Source of the DNA: Candidatus Nitronereus thalassa
GTDB lineage: Bacteria; Nitrospirota; Nitrospiria; Nitrospirales; UBA8639
Assembly: GCF_032191465.1 (NCBI RefSeq)
Contig: NZ_JAQOUE010000001.1
Span: 310,001 to 374,000 of the forward strand
Direction: 5' to 3'
Length of the DNA: 64,000 nucleotides
The notes beneath the pieces were generated by a model. The model ran no database searches, had not been told where the DNA came from, and saw only the letters and a list, made by a program, of their open reading frames with translations. The position numbers and the translations under genes are program-made. Shown here piece by piece: positions 44,240-53,473 of the stretch (position 1 is its first letter; every line of letters starts with the position of its first letter).

Positions 44240-44863
44240 TTAGGCGCTCTTGGGGACTTTTTGTCGTGATGGTTCCTGCCCCTGAGGTTGGTAGGTGACT
44301 TCTAAGTTAAACACGAAATAGGAAAACTTGTGTTTCTTGTCTTTGTCCTTTTTCTTTTGAAATTTATGATCGGACAACACAATGTCTCGAAACGCCGGAT
44401 GTTGTTCGAGCCCATTTACGAGCGCGGACAGGTCCTCTAGTGTGAGGGCGGTCCCGCTTAAGGCGATGGTCGAATGTTGGAAATCTAAGATCACGGATTC
44501 CATGGCAATGCGGGAAGGAACGGCGGATTCCAAATCGTTCAATAGTTGGGTCCAGGAAAATTTTTGTAGGGAGGTCAATTCTTTCGCAAAGGTGACTTGT
44601 TGCGAGAGTGCCTGAAGTCCTTGATCCGAGAGGTTGTAGCCGTTGGATTCGGCTTGTTGCCGAAATTGTCGAGAGGTTTCCATCACCCGTGCGATGGTTT
44701 CTTCCTCTTTGAGAGTCTCGGCTTCAATCTGTTGCGTTTCCCACCAGATCCAACTCATCGTCAATAGGAGGAATACGCAGATACCTGCAAGGCCGGCTTG
44801 AATCATTCGAATGGTTGTCAGGCCTTGTGCGGTGAGAGGAATGTGTAATCGAGGGATGTTCAT
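44240..44863 (-). CDS. PilN-like inner-membrane protein
   Basis: 207 residues from the ATG at 44863 (MNIPRLHIPLTAQGLTTIRM), overlapping the PilM-like stop as ATGA; the open frame upstream overlaps PilM and is not used. A short cytoplasmic N-terminus that would bind PilM, one helix (IQAGLAGICVFLLLTMSWIW), then a coiled coil and the domain with FSWTQLLNDLESAVPSRIAM and IALSGTALTLEDLSALVNGL. Confidence 0.85.
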   Translation of the reverse strand: MNIPRLHIPLTAQGLTTIRMIQAGLAGICVFLLLTMSWIWWETQQIEAETLKEEETIARVMETSRQFRQQAESNGYNLSDQGLQALSQQVTFAKELTSLQKFSWTQLLNDLESAVPSRIAMESVILDFQHSTIALSGTALTLEDLSALVNGLEQHPAFRDIVLSDHKFQKKKDKDKKHKFSYFVFNLEVTYQPQGQEPSRQKVPKSA

Positions 44864-46008
44864 GTTTGACTCGTCGCGGAAAATGCCGGCAGGGAAGTAC
44901 TCGTCCAAGTCGGCAACCCGGTTAGGGACTTCGGTTTTACATTTGGCGTGCCGGGAAATAAGGGAAAGGCTTTGATTCGTGGTTTGCCAAGTCCGGCCTC
45001 CCAAGGAAATTCTTGTTCAATAAGTTCGGAAATTTTCGGCAAGGTTTGATCGGGAGTGTGGCTTCCAATCAAAAATAATGGATAGACCTCATCCGGAGAA
45101 AAAGACTTTTCGTACGTTTCGAAATAATATTGTAATGTGCCTACAATTTCATTCGTGAGGAAATCGACGGTTGGTGGAGAAAATGCGTGTAGATTGCTTG
45201 GTTCATCAGCAGCCGCAGGTTTTTCGAAATTCTCATGGTTCAAATCTGTTCTGGAAGTTTCTTCCTGATCAGGTTCGGGCTGATGTTGGGTAATGGGCGG
45301 AAGCCAGGGTGAAAGGTAACGTAATGGTTTGACGCGTAAAAAGGCTGGAATCTTGTGGCGTATACCAATAAGCGAAAAACCCCAATCCGCAAGATACAGG
45401 AAAAATTGGGTGTCCGGTGCAAAGGAAATTCTTCCCTTCGATTGGGAAAGGATTGACTCCATGATGGGTCGGCAGACATTAAACACCGCGAGGCTGGCAA
45501 GGTGAATGGATGCGGGAATGAGCCCTGCTTCTAAGCAAGTGTTTTCATAGGCTTGGATAATGTTTTCCTGGATGGCTGTCGCCAGAAGGCGCACAGGTCG
45601 ATCGGATTTCTGCGAGAGATGCTGAAAAGATATGCGCCTTTTTTCTTTGGAAAGTTTCAGGTCTTGTTGCAAGCGCCATTCGACTAACGCATGTTGTTCC
45701 TTGGGGCTGTTTGGGAGCGAGGCCATTTCCAGGATGGTGGTTCTGGCACAGAGATCTGGAAGGCAGAGGGCGATGGGTCTTGGGCCTTTTCGGTGCCCAA
45801 AAACAGCCTTGAGATTACTGATGACTTGTTCTTTTTCAAGAATATTCGGCTCTAGGGGAGAGAGGCGAATGGTCCCTGTGGGAATGGGCTGCTCTTCATA
45901 GTCGTCAAACGATTGATGGCCGAACCGTCGGTGTATATGGGCCACACCAATGGAATCGGCTGTCATATACAGACCGGCTTTGGGTCGTGTGAGTGGAAAT
46001 AGTGTCAT
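44860..46008 (-). CDS. PilM-like actin-fold assembly protein
   Basis: 382 residues. No membrane helix. N-terminal GLYMTADSIGVAHI is the PilM-type opening; ALCLPDLCARTTILEMASLP and the mid-region IHLASLAVFNVCRPIM fit the actin-like fold. It has a long divergent C-terminus (SHTPDQTLPKISELIEQEFP). Cytoplasmic platform protein binding the PilN N-terminus. Starts inside the GspE stop by 4 bases. Confidence 0.75.
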   Translation of the reverse strand: MTLFPLTRPKAGLYMTADSIGVAHIHRRFGHQSFDDYEEQPIPTGTIRLSPLEPNILEKEQVISNLKAVFGHRKGPRPIALCLPDLCARTTILEMASLPNSPKEQHALVEWRLQQDLKLSKEKRRISFQHLSQKSDRPVRLLATAIQENIIQAYENTCLEAGLIPASIHLASLAVFNVCRPIMESILSQSKGRISFAPDTQFFLYLADWGFSLIGIRHKIPAFLRVKPLRYLSPWLPPITQHQPEPDQEETSRTDLNHENFEKPAAADEPSNLHAFSPPTVDFLTNEIVGTLQYYFETYEKSFSPDEVYPLFLIGSHTPDQTLPKISELIEQEFPWEAGLGKPRIKAFPLFPGTPNVKPKSLTGLPTWTSTSLPAFSATSQT

Positions 46009-47735
46009 CCAATGTCCTCAATGGGGGTCACGCGGTTAATTTCCCGAAGGGTCGTTTCACCCCGTATCACTTTTTGCACGGCGTTTTGCCGAAGTGTGGT
46101 CATCCCTTGCGCAAAGGCTGCGTTGTGAATTTCCGATGAGGTACGTTCCGTGAGAATCATTTCTTTAATCGACTCATTCACATCCAAAAACTCGGTAATC
46201 GCTCGCCGTCCCTTGAACCCGAGACCATTACATTCGTGACAGCCTTTTCCTTCATAGAAGGTATAGGTTTTTGCCCGCTCATAATCGATGCCTGAATCGC
46301 GGCATAGGTCAGGGTCGGCCGGAACCGGCACCTTGCAATATGGACAGATGGCCCGAACCAGACGCTGGGCCAAAATGCAGCTGAGGGATGAGACAAAGTT
46401 AAATCGTTCAATGCCCATATTGACAAATCGGGAGATGACATCGAACGCATTGTTCGCATGGACAGTGGTAAAGACGAGATGCCCGGTCAATGCGGATTGG
46501 ATGGCAATTTGCGCGGTTTCGGCATCACGAATTTCCCCGACCATGATTTTATCAGGATCATGCCGGAGAATGGATCGCAGCCCTCGCGCAAAGGTTAATC
46601 CTTTCTTTTCATTGACGGGAATTTGCACGATGCCGCCTAGTTGGTATTCCACGGGATCTTCAATCGTAATAATTTTGTCCTCAGGAGAATGTACTTCATT
46701 GAGCGCACCATAGAGGGTCGTGGTTTTTCCGCTTCCAGTTGGTCCGGTCACCAGCACCATACCGTACGGCCGGGTGATGGCGCGTCGAAATCGTCTGAGG
46801 TCTTCGGGGGGATATCCCATGACATCCAAGTTCAAGCCTCCGACTCCGGTGGTAATACTTGATTTGTCCAGGACCCGAATCACGATGGATTCAGCAAACA
46901 CGCTTGGAAGAATCGATACACGAAAATCCACCGTGCGCTTTTCCACGTGCAGTTTGAAGCGACCATCTTGAGGGATGCGTCGCTCGGAAATATCCAGTTC
47001 CGACATAATCTTGAGCCGGGAAATCAAGGAAGAATGCACGGAGGGCGCAAGGGGTTCCATGGCCGGGTACAGCACACCATCAATTCGAAACTTGACCTCA
47101 ATGCTATTTTCATTGGGTTCGATATGAATATCACTGGCATGTTTTTGGAGCGCGCTGAGAATTATAGTATCAACTAACTTGACGACCGGGCTTTGATCTC
47201 TGGAAATGCTTTCGACCGAAAGAATTTCTTCTCCCTTATCATCCTCTTTGACGAGCACGGGATGCAGTTCCGCTTGTATTCGTGTCAGGGCCTGTTTATT
47301 GCCTTCGCTTGCGGCCAGCCCATCTTCAATCGCCGTCTTGGTGGTAACGACCAATCGAACTTCTTGACCTAGGAGTAACTCCAATTCATCAATGGCCCGT
47401 AAATTTTGCGGGTCTGTCACAGCAATGGTAAGAAATCCATCTTGACTGGAAAGTGGAGCGAACGGTTGGCGGTGCATCCATTCAACGGGAATGGTGGAAA
47501 AGAAATCTGGGTCCACGCGGAACTCATGCAAAGGTTCGAAGGGCAGACCAAACTGTTCCGCGATAGCTCGGGCGAGAGGTTCTTCCTTAACCAGGCCCTC
47601 TTCCAGCAATATTTCTCGAAGAGGTGTGGCGGTGGATTCAGCACGCTGCATGCATTCACTCAATTGAGTGGGCGAAAGCAGTTCATGCTTCAATAAAATT
47701 TCTTCTAATGATGTGCGTTTAACTGGTGTGGCCAT
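46005..47735 (-). CDS. Secretion/pilus assembly ATPase, GspE/PilB type
   Basis: 576 residues. N-terminal regulatory domain (about 1-150; LEEILLKHELLSPTQLSECM), then the ATPase core: IHIEPNENSIEVKFRIDGVL, Walker A GPTGSGKTTTLYGAL (about 330), ITIEDPVEYQLGGI, Walker B GEIRDAETAQIAIQSALTGH and the His box LVFTTVHANNAFD. A tetracysteine zinc motif CPYC...CHEC at about 460-505 marks the GspE/PilB rather than the PilT class. Energises pilin assembly or pseudopilus growth. No PilT-like retraction ATPase lies nearby. Confidence 0.93.
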   Translation of the reverse strand: MATPVKRTSLEEILLKHELLSPTQLSECMQRAESTATPLREILLEEGLVKEEPLARAIAEQFGLPFEPLHEFRVDPDFFSTIPVEWMHRQPFAPLSSQDGFLTIAVTDPQNLRAIDELELLLGQEVRLVVTTKTAIEDGLAASEGNKQALTRIQAELHPVLVKEDDKGEEILSVESISRDQSPVVKLVDTIILSALQKHASDIHIEPNENSIEVKFRIDGVLYPAMEPLAPSVHSSLISRLKIMSELDISERRIPQDGRFKLHVEKRTVDFRVSILPSVFAESIVIRVLDKSSITTGVGGLNLDVMGYPPEDLRRFRRAITRPYGMVLVTGPTGSGKTTTLYGALNEVHSPEDKIITIEDPVEYQLGGIVQIPVNEKKGLTFARGLRSILRHDPDKIMVGEIRDAETAQIAIQSALTGHLVFTTVHANNAFDVISRFVNMGIERFNFVSSLSCILAQRLVRAICPYCKVPVPADPDLCRDSGIDYERAKTYTFYEGKGCHECNGLGFKGRRAITEFLDVNESIKEMILTERTSSEIHNAAFAQGMTTLRQNAVQKVIRGETTLREINRVTPIEDIG

Positions 47736-47837
47736 ATTAACTCTACAAGATGCGTACTGCGTACAACGTGAAGCGTGAGTGCTTAAGGGAACTATTTTTA
47801 CACCATATGCCTAGCGCATGACGCATCATGATTCCCA

Positions 47838-49046
47838 TTACACGGTATCCGCTAATTGGAACACTGGGAGATACATCACAATGACAATACCTCCGACTAG
47901 AAACCCCATGATGAGCAAGAGCACGGGCTCAATCCAGGTGGTTAATTGATTCAATTGCAAATCCAGTTCGCTCTCATGAAATTCCGCGATTTCCTGCAGC
48001 ATGGTTTCCAGAGAACCCGTAGACTCTCCCACTTCGATCATTTCGAGAGTCATGCGAGGCAGAAAATTTTCTTGTTTCAATGATGCCGCCAGTCCCATTC
48101 CGTCACGAACCCGTAAACTGGCCTCGCTCAAAGAGTGAGAAACGACCTTATTTGTCATGGCCTGCGCCGTGATCGTGAGTGCGGTCAACAGGGGAATCCC
48201 ACCAGCAAGAATGGTGGCTAACGTTCGTGAAAGACGAATGATTTGGTTTTTGATCATGATGCCCCCGATTAAAGGGAGCCGTAGTAGGACATTGTGAAAT
48301 TGGTAAAGACCCAGGGGTGTTTTAATCCAAACGTAAAAGAGAATGGGGGTGACGATACCAAACCCAAGGGCCCAGGGACCCCACTGTGAAATCGATCCGA
48401 CGATGTCGAGGAGAAATTGAGTGGGAGCTGGAAGTTTAGCGGCTCGTTGAGTGTAAACCTCCGCAAAGATCGGCATGATATATCCTAAAAGAAATCCGAC
48501 CACGCAAAGCCCAACAAAGACCAGAAAAGCTGGATAGGCCAAGGCTTTCGAAACTTTTTCCCGTACGGAAATAATGAGTTTCAGATAGGCAATGTATCGT
48601 TGAAGCACATCAACGAGGTTGCCAGTGTGCTCACCGGATTGAATGGTGGCCCGATAGAGATCCGCAAAATATTTCGGCTGTCCTGTCATGGCTTCTGAAA
48701 TGGCCGCACCTCCACGAATGCCTTCTCTCACATGTTGTAGGGCCACTTGGAAATGTGGGTTGAGGGCCCGTTCGGTCAGAATGTCAAAAGTTTTGAGAAT
48801 GGGCAGACCGGCTTTGACAAGGGCCAGGAATTGTTGATTGAAAATTAGGAAGTCCCGGAGAGACAGCTTGGTGCCAAAATGAATGCCTTTGGTAAGGTTG
48901 GCCTGGGTCTGTTCGCCATCAAGTTCCAGGACGAACAAACCCTGGTTTTCCAGTTGGCTCCGTACGGCACCCTCACTGATTCCATCGGCATGGGCATCGA
49001 CAATAGTGCCATCGGTACGTGCGGCTCGATAATGAAACTGCGGCAT
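47838..49046 (-). CDS. Inner-membrane platform protein, GspF/PilC type
   Basis: 402 residues, three membrane segments. Two GspF-type helical bundles: QFLALVKAGLPILKTFDIL, RGGAAISEAMTGQPKYFADL; then LAYPAFLVFVGLCVVGFLLG, and NQIIRLSRTLATILAGGIPL with AASLKQENFLPRMTLEMIEV. It anchors the assembly ATPase and pilins. A 102-base gap separates it from gspE, the only long gap inside the operon. Confidence 0.93.
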   Translation of the reverse strand: MPQFHYRAARTDGTIVDAHADGISEGAVRSQLENQGLFVLELDGEQTQANLTKGIHFGTKLSLRDFLIFNQQFLALVKAGLPILKTFDILTERALNPHFQVALQHVREGIRGGAAISEAMTGQPKYFADLYRATIQSGEHTGNLVDVLQRYIAYLKLIISVREKVSKALAYPAFLVFVGLCVVGFLLGYIMPIFAEVYTQRAAKLPAPTQFLLDIVGSISQWGPWALGFGIVTPILFYVWIKTPLGLYQFHNVLLRLPLIGGIMIKNQIIRLSRTLATILAGGIPLLTALTITAQAMTNKVVSHSLSEASLRVRDGMGLAASLKQENFLPRMTLEMIEVGESTGSLETMLQEIAEFHESELDLQLNQLTTWIEPVLLLIMGFLVGGIVIVMYLPVFQLADTV

Positions 49047-49058
49047 GGGATATCCCCA

Positions 49059-49838
49059 TCACGGGGTGGGTTTGTCCTTTTTACTGGGCATCTCAGCGAG
49101 CTCTCCAGGATCAAGATCTTCACCATATGGAATCTTAAGAAATTGCCCCGCGACGATCGTGTGGTTCGTGAGCCCGTTGAGTCGTTTCAATTCATTGACG
49201 GTCGTGCCATACGTTCGAGCCAGTTGCCACAAGGAATCGCCTCGGCGCACGACAATCAGGTCAGTGCCGACTATACGGTCTTCAGCTGAGGGGGGATTGG
49301 TGGATGACACGGATGGCTTGCTGGCTATTATTTTCTGCTGTTCGACTTCATCTCGTAAGGTCACAATATCTTCGGAAAGTGTTCCCAACGAGGAGCTGAG
49401 ATTATTCAGAGAGGTTTCGATGGTTCGCATTTGGGTGACCAGTTGAAGCACCTGTGGGGCCGAGGCAGTTTTCGCTCGCAAATGGGTGACTTCCACGCGA
49501 AGTTGATCTCGTTCCGCCGTGATGGTCGCGAGTTCGGTTTTCAGTTGTGAAATCTTTTCAGCATGTTCCAGTTCTCGGGCTTTGAGCGCAGCCGTTTCCT
49601 GCTGGGCCGACCTTACGGCTGCGGCTTGTTTGGCAGCTTTGATGCGTTCCGAAGCGAGGGCCGCGCGAAAGGTATCGGCCTCCGCCTTGGCTTCAATGGC
49701 CATAGTCGAATTGGAATATGCCGGTGGTGGTTTTATCGGAGAGGATGATGATTGCGTTTGGTGGGCACAGCCCTGAGACATCACAACTAGTAAAAAAATC
49801 GAGGAGATTTTCACTAAAAAAAGAGATGTATCTTTCAT
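49059..49838 (-). CDS. LysM lipoprotein within the pilus/secretion operon
   Basis: 259 residues from the ATG at 49838; upstream in-frame codons overlap the pseudopilin gene and are not used. Signal peptide with lipobox LLVVMSQGC. A long coiled coil (about 35-160; AEADTFRAALASERIKAAK, LKTELATITAERDQLRVEV) then a C-terminal LysM domain LIVVRRGDSLWQLARTYGTT. The coiled coil plus LysM suggest a peptidoglycan-bound tether, FimV- or TsaP-like, aligning the secretin (inference from position and domains). Confidence 0.87.
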   Translation of the reverse strand: MKDTSLFLVKISSIFLLVVMSQGCAHQTQSSSSPIKPPPAYSNSTMAIEAKAEADTFRAALASERIKAAKQAAAVRSAQQETAALKARELEHAEKISQLKTELATITAERDQLRVEVTHLRAKTASAPQVLQLVTQMRTIETSLNNLSSSLGTLSEDIVTLRDEVEQQKIIASKPSVSSTNPPSAEDRIVGTDLIVVRRGDSLWQLARTYGTTVNELKRLNGLTNHTIVAGQFLKIPYGEDLDPGELAEMPSKKDKPTP

Positions 49839-49845
49839 AAAATTT

Positions 49846-50244
49846 TTACCATTCACTATAGTGCGTGCCATCAAGGGCCGCGAGGTCACTGCCACTATGG
49901 ACATCAAAAATTCCACCGGGCTCAGCATCATCCGCGTTTTCCTCAAAGACCAATCGCCAACTCGTAGAATCTTTGGTAAAGGGATCGACTGGAATTTGCC
50001 GAAGATATCCCGCTTCCACGAGGGCCTCAAGCGTTTGAGGATAGATACCCTGATCCGCATAATGTTGGTCCAACACTGTCCGAAGAGTGGCCAGGTTTTG
50101 TTTTAAAGTCGCCTCCCTCGCTTTCACCGCCGACCGTTGAAAGGATGGTACGGCAAGTGTCACTAAAATACTAGCAATGGCCACGACGATCATGAGTTCC
50201 AGGAGCGTGTAGCCTGTCCACTTTTTTTCAACGATGGGGTGCAT
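49846..50244 (-). CDS. Type IV pilin/GspG-like pseudopilin
   Basis: 132 residues. Prepilin leader MHPIVEKKWTG with cleavage before YTLLELMIVVAIASILVT; Glu at +5 is present. Mature part has the GspG-like ending (YPQTLEALVEAGYLRQIPVD, DPFTKD, FDVHSGSDLAALDGTHYSEW), probably the major subunit type. One-base overlap with the upstream pseudopilin gene. Confidence 0.9.
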   Translation of the reverse strand: MHPIVEKKWTGYTLLELMIVVAIASILVTLAVPSFQRSAVKAREATLKQNLATLRTVLDQHYADQGIYPQTLEALVEAGYLRQIPVDPFTKDSTSWRLVFEENADDAEPGGIFDVHSGSDLAALDGTHYSEW

Positions 50245-50759
50245 TACCAGTTGCGATACGAGGTGCCGTCGAGGGCTGTCCCCGTGTTCGTAGTGAAAAT
50301 GTCAAAAACGTCTTCCCCACACCAATCATCGACATCCGCATCATCCTGATAGCAGCGAATACCCCATTCATCAGAATTGGTCATCGGATCGGTGGGTATT
50401 TTCCGTAAGTACCGTCTCAGGGAGACCGTTTCTTCAATGGCGGATTCCGCGCCACTCAATTCAATTTTTAATAGCGTTTCGAGAGATTTTGGATATCCCG
50501 TGACTCCTGTGTTCTCCTTGCATGACAACTGGTTTTTTACGCAGAGCGGGCCCAAAAGCGTATTATTGTCTCGTGCCCAATCGCGGCGAAAATCATCGAT
50601 TGCGGTGCGAACGGTTCGCAAGGTTTGACGCAGCTCCAATTCCTTTGACCGCTTGGAACTCACTTTCGTGAGCGGGAGAGCAATGGAGGCCAAAATAAAC
50701 ACGATCACCAGGGTAATCAGTAGTTCAATTAAGGTGACTCCGCGGTCCTGTTTCTTCAT
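50244..50759 (-). CDS. GspG-like pseudopilin, second copy
   Basis: 171 residues. Leader MKKQDRG, then VTLIELLITLVIVFILASIA with Glu +5. Its ending FDIFTTNTGTALDGTSYRNW closely mirrors that of the downstream pseudopilin (..DLAALDGTHYSEW), so the pair arose by duplication. It contains four Cys in the globular part. Begins one base after the secretin stop. Confidence 0.9.
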   Translation of the reverse strand: MKKQDRGVTLIELLITLVIVFILASIALPLTKVSSKRSKELELRQTLRTVRTAIDDFRRDWARDNNTLLGPLCVKNQLSCKENTGVTGYPKSLETLLKIELSGAESAIEETVSLRRYLRKIPTDPMTNSDEWGIRCYQDDADVDDWCGEDVFDIFTTNTGTALDGTSYRNW

Positions 50760-50760
50760 T

Positions 50761-53154
50761 CTATAAAATACGAATGAGGCTATGTTGAACGGTGATCGGC
50801 ACCGATTGCCCCGATGGGCCTGTTAACTTTGGTTGCTTGATGACAAGGGGAGAATCTCCCTTGGCTTTCGTTTTAAACACAACCGTGGCAAGCTGTCCGC
50901 TTCCGCTGGCTGAATGTCCGGTTCGCCCAAATTGCAACACGACGGTTCCCGATTGGGGCGCTGCTGACACCGTCATGGATGATTCCTTTGGAGAAATTCG
51001 GAAAAACTGTCCGGGCAATGCCTCGGTAAATTCCAATAGCTCAGGATTATAGGAAATGGTAATTTGTGCCAATTGCGTTTCCGGAATGGATTCTCCTGTT
51101 AAGATCATCTCAATGGTTTGTCCCGGACCTGTAGTAATTTCCGATGGCGTCAATACTATTTTCGATGCCAAAGATTTGGGAGGCACGGTCGGTTGTGGCT
51201 TTGGCGAAATCGGTGAGGAGGGAGTGCCCTTTTCACTGCTCTTCACCGGTGTGGTACTGTCCGAAGTTGGCTGTTTGCTTTCAGGAAGTTGTGCTGTCTC
51301 GTTGTTTGCCACGACGTCAAGGATCGGAGCCTGTTCACGTGGGGAAAATAATGGTTTGGTTGAATATTGGTCGGCAGTTCCCGACCAGAGTGTGTGTTTC
51401 ACGATGTTGGGAGGCATAACGCTTCGAATGATGCGCGAGGTGAGGACAAGGATAACCTCGGTGTCGACCTTTCGATCTTCCCTGCCAAAGAGGTCCTCTA
51501 TAATAGGAACATCATCAAGGCCGGGTATCGAATCGCGGGTTTTCCGATCCTCTTCTTGAATCAATCCGGCAAGAACTACGGTTTCTCCATCTCGAAGATT
51601 CAATGTCGTTTCGGCGGTTCGAGTGCCAAAACGGAATTGGTTGATGAGGGGGTTGTCCTGCAGGGTGACTTGTTCGCCGATGCGCGTGACTTCCACTTTC
51701 AATTTGATGGTGATTTCCCCAGTCAAGTGAATGGTGGGTTCCACATCGAGTTTGACGCCGGTGTCTTTGAATTCGATAGAAGTAACTGTGGACTGCGTTG
51801 CAACACTCCCTCCAAGATTTGGATTCGTTGAAGTCGTCGATAACAGAATGGGTTCCTTATCACCGACGTTGATCGAGGCTTTTTGATTATTCAAGACTCG
51901 AATTTTAGGGGAAGCCAGAGTTTTGGCATTTGATTCCGTTTTAAAGAAATCGAGTAAGATATTTGAGGGGAATTTAAATAAATAGGAATCCGGGCCTAAA
52001 CCCGTGAGTTGCTCAAATTTAAATGTCTGTGTGCTAGCGGTCTCCCCGAACGAGGCCGCTGCTGCTGATCCTGGAAAAACCCCTGCTCCGACTTGTTTGG
52101 CAAAGCTCAGCCCAATTTTCTCTCGTTGATTTCGGCTGACCTCCAAAACTTCCAATGTAAGTTCGACCTCAGAATCTCGACGATCATTGGCCAGAATGAC
52201 TTGTTCCGCCAACTGAAGTTTCTCGGGTTCGTCTCGGATCACGACCGTGTTCAACGGTTCATTGACGTAGACCCGTTTGGTCTCGAGGATCGTCCGGAGC
52301 AAATTAGCCATATCCTTGGCTTTGGCCGTAGAGAGATAAAAAGTGCGAATTTGAAGGTCTTCATATTGTTGCCGTTTTTGCTTGGTGTCCGGAATGATGA
52401 GCAGCGTGTCGGGACCAATTCGCCTCGAAAATAATTGGTTAGTGGATAGGATGAGATTCAGGGCTTCGTCGAACGGGGTGTCTTTAGTGAAGATGGTGAC
52501 AAGGTCATCGCGGACATCCTTTTCAAAGAGAATGTTGATGTTGGCGGTCCTCGCCAGGATTTCGAAGACTTGTTTCAATCGGGTATTTTGGAATCGAAGG
52601 GTGACGGCTTCGGTCGTTCCACCGAGGCTTTTGTAGACCTTCTGTTGCTCTGCAATCGCTGTGATGCCATTGAGGGCTTCAGTCAAATTGGGATCTAATT
52701 CAATGGCCTGTTCATAGGCATTCATTGCGTCATCATATCGACCCAAATTCTGTAATTTTTTCCCATCCTCCATGCGTTCTCGCGCATCTTTGAGACGGAC
52801 AATATCCTCGAGGGCGGCATGGTGTTCCGGTCTGCTTGGGTCTAGCCCTAAGGCAATTTCAAACTCTTGCATAGCTGCAGGGAGTTTGTGCTGGTTCAGC
52901 AGCTTCCTGCCTTTCTGGTAGTGAATCTGAGCCGCTTGGATTTTGGCCTGGGAAAGGGCCTTTTCGATTTCTTGATTAAACGGGTCTTTCTTGAGGGCTT
53001 CACGGTATGCGCCGACAGCGGCATCCCATTGTTCTTGTTGGACCATTTCCTCGGCGAATTTGATATCAGGTCCGGCGGTACTGCATGCCGTCATGGTCAT
53101 ACAGATGACACCAATTAAAAGAGAGCCCAATATGTACTTGAAGCACTGAATCAT
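50761..53154 (-). CDS. Secretin lipoprotein with N-terminal TPR and C-terminal cohesin-like domain
   Basis: 797 residues. Lipobox CMTMTAC (about 24). TPR repeats at 30-170 (WDAAVGAYREALKKDPFNQE, YDDAMNAYEQAIELDPNLTE). Secretin N-domains start near 185 (TEAVTLRFQNTRLKQVFEIL; ANLLRTILETKRVYVNEPLN). The secretin core has SPKIRVLNNQKASINVGDKE, LDVEPTIHLTGEITIKLKVE, LRDGETVVLAGLIQEEDRKT and GLDDVPIIEDLFGREDRKVD. A Pro/Ser/Thr linker (about 630-680) leads to a cohesin-like beta-sandwich (IVLTPSEITTGPGQTIEMIL; SYNPELLEFTEALPGQFFRI). Outer-membrane channel. Probably the first gene of the operon. Confidence 0.92.
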   Translation of the reverse strand: MIQCFKYILGSLLIGVICMTMTACSTAGPDIKFAEEMVQQEQWDAAVGAYREALKKDPFNQEIEKALSQAKIQAAQIHYQKGRKLLNQHKLPAAMQEFEIALGLDPSRPEHHAALEDIVRLKDARERMEDGKKLQNLGRYDDAMNAYEQAIELDPNLTEALNGITAIAEQQKVYKSLGGTTEAVTLRFQNTRLKQVFEILARTANINILFEKDVRDDLVTIFTKDTPFDEALNLILSTNQLFSRRIGPDTLLIIPDTKQKRQQYEDLQIRTFYLSTAKAKDMANLLRTILETKRVYVNEPLNTVVIRDEPEKLQLAEQVILANDRRDSEVELTLEVLEVSRNQREKIGLSFAKQVGAGVFPGSAAAASFGETASTQTFKFEQLTGLGPDSYLFKFPSNILLDFFKTESNAKTLASPKIRVLNNQKASINVGDKEPILLSTTSTNPNLGGSVATQSTVTSIEFKDTGVKLDVEPTIHLTGEITIKLKVEVTRIGEQVTLQDNPLINQFRFGTRTAETTLNLRDGETVVLAGLIQEEDRKTRDSIPGLDDVPIIEDLFGREDRKVDTEVILVLTSRIIRSVMPPNIVKHTLWSGTADQYSTKPLFSPREQAPILDVVANNETAQLPESKQPTSDSTTPVKSSEKGTPSSPISPKPQPTVPPKSLASKIVLTPSEITTGPGQTIEMILTGESIPETQLAQITISYNPELLEFTEALPGQFFRISPKESSMTVSAAPQSGTVVLQFGRTGHSASGSGQLATVVFKTKAKGDSPLVIKQPKLTGPSGQSVPITVQHSLIRIL

Positions 53155-53167
53155 GACAGAAAGGCGT

Positions 53168-53182
53168 ATTCCCTCATGGAAT
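53168..53182. promoter_or_regulatory. Palindrome upstream of secretin, proximal copy
   Basis: ATTCC-CTCAT-GGAAT, 14 bases before the secretin start codon (minus strand). Shares its core with the distal palindrome. Confidence 0.45.
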
Positions 53183-53194
53183 GTACAAAGCCAA

Positions 53195-53214
53195 GAAATT
53201 CCTTATGGAATTTC
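53195..53214. promoter_or_regulatory. Palindrome upstream of secretin, distal copy
   Basis: GAAATTCC-TTAT-GGAATTTC, perfect 8-bp arms; centre lies about 29.5 bases from that of the proximal palindrome. Confidence 0.55.
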
Positions 53215-53473
53215 CCTCAAACCACCCTACCATAACTTCAAAAAAAGTGAATAGGGAATTAGGGGATTTTGGTAGCTATATGTGCTTCTTATCGGTTTAT
53301 TTTCGTTAATGTTAAATCTTGTTTTCCAGAATATGACATTCTTGAATTTACTTAGGTATTTAATATTAAAAATGACAGTAAAGAGGGGGAGTTCGGGAGC
53401 TATTAAATATTCGGAGTTTGGATAAGCTTGGGAGAAGGGTAAATTGAATTGTGAAAATATCAGGAAATGAACC

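Larger units (their letters stand above)
53155..53473. promoter_or_regulatory. Upstream region of the secretin operon with two palindromes
   Basis: 319 bases, A/T-rich, between the secretin start and the pilin-like gene. It holds two related palindromes next to the secretin start (separate entries) and no supported gene; a 127-codon frame overlapping it has no family character. Confidence 0.5.
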
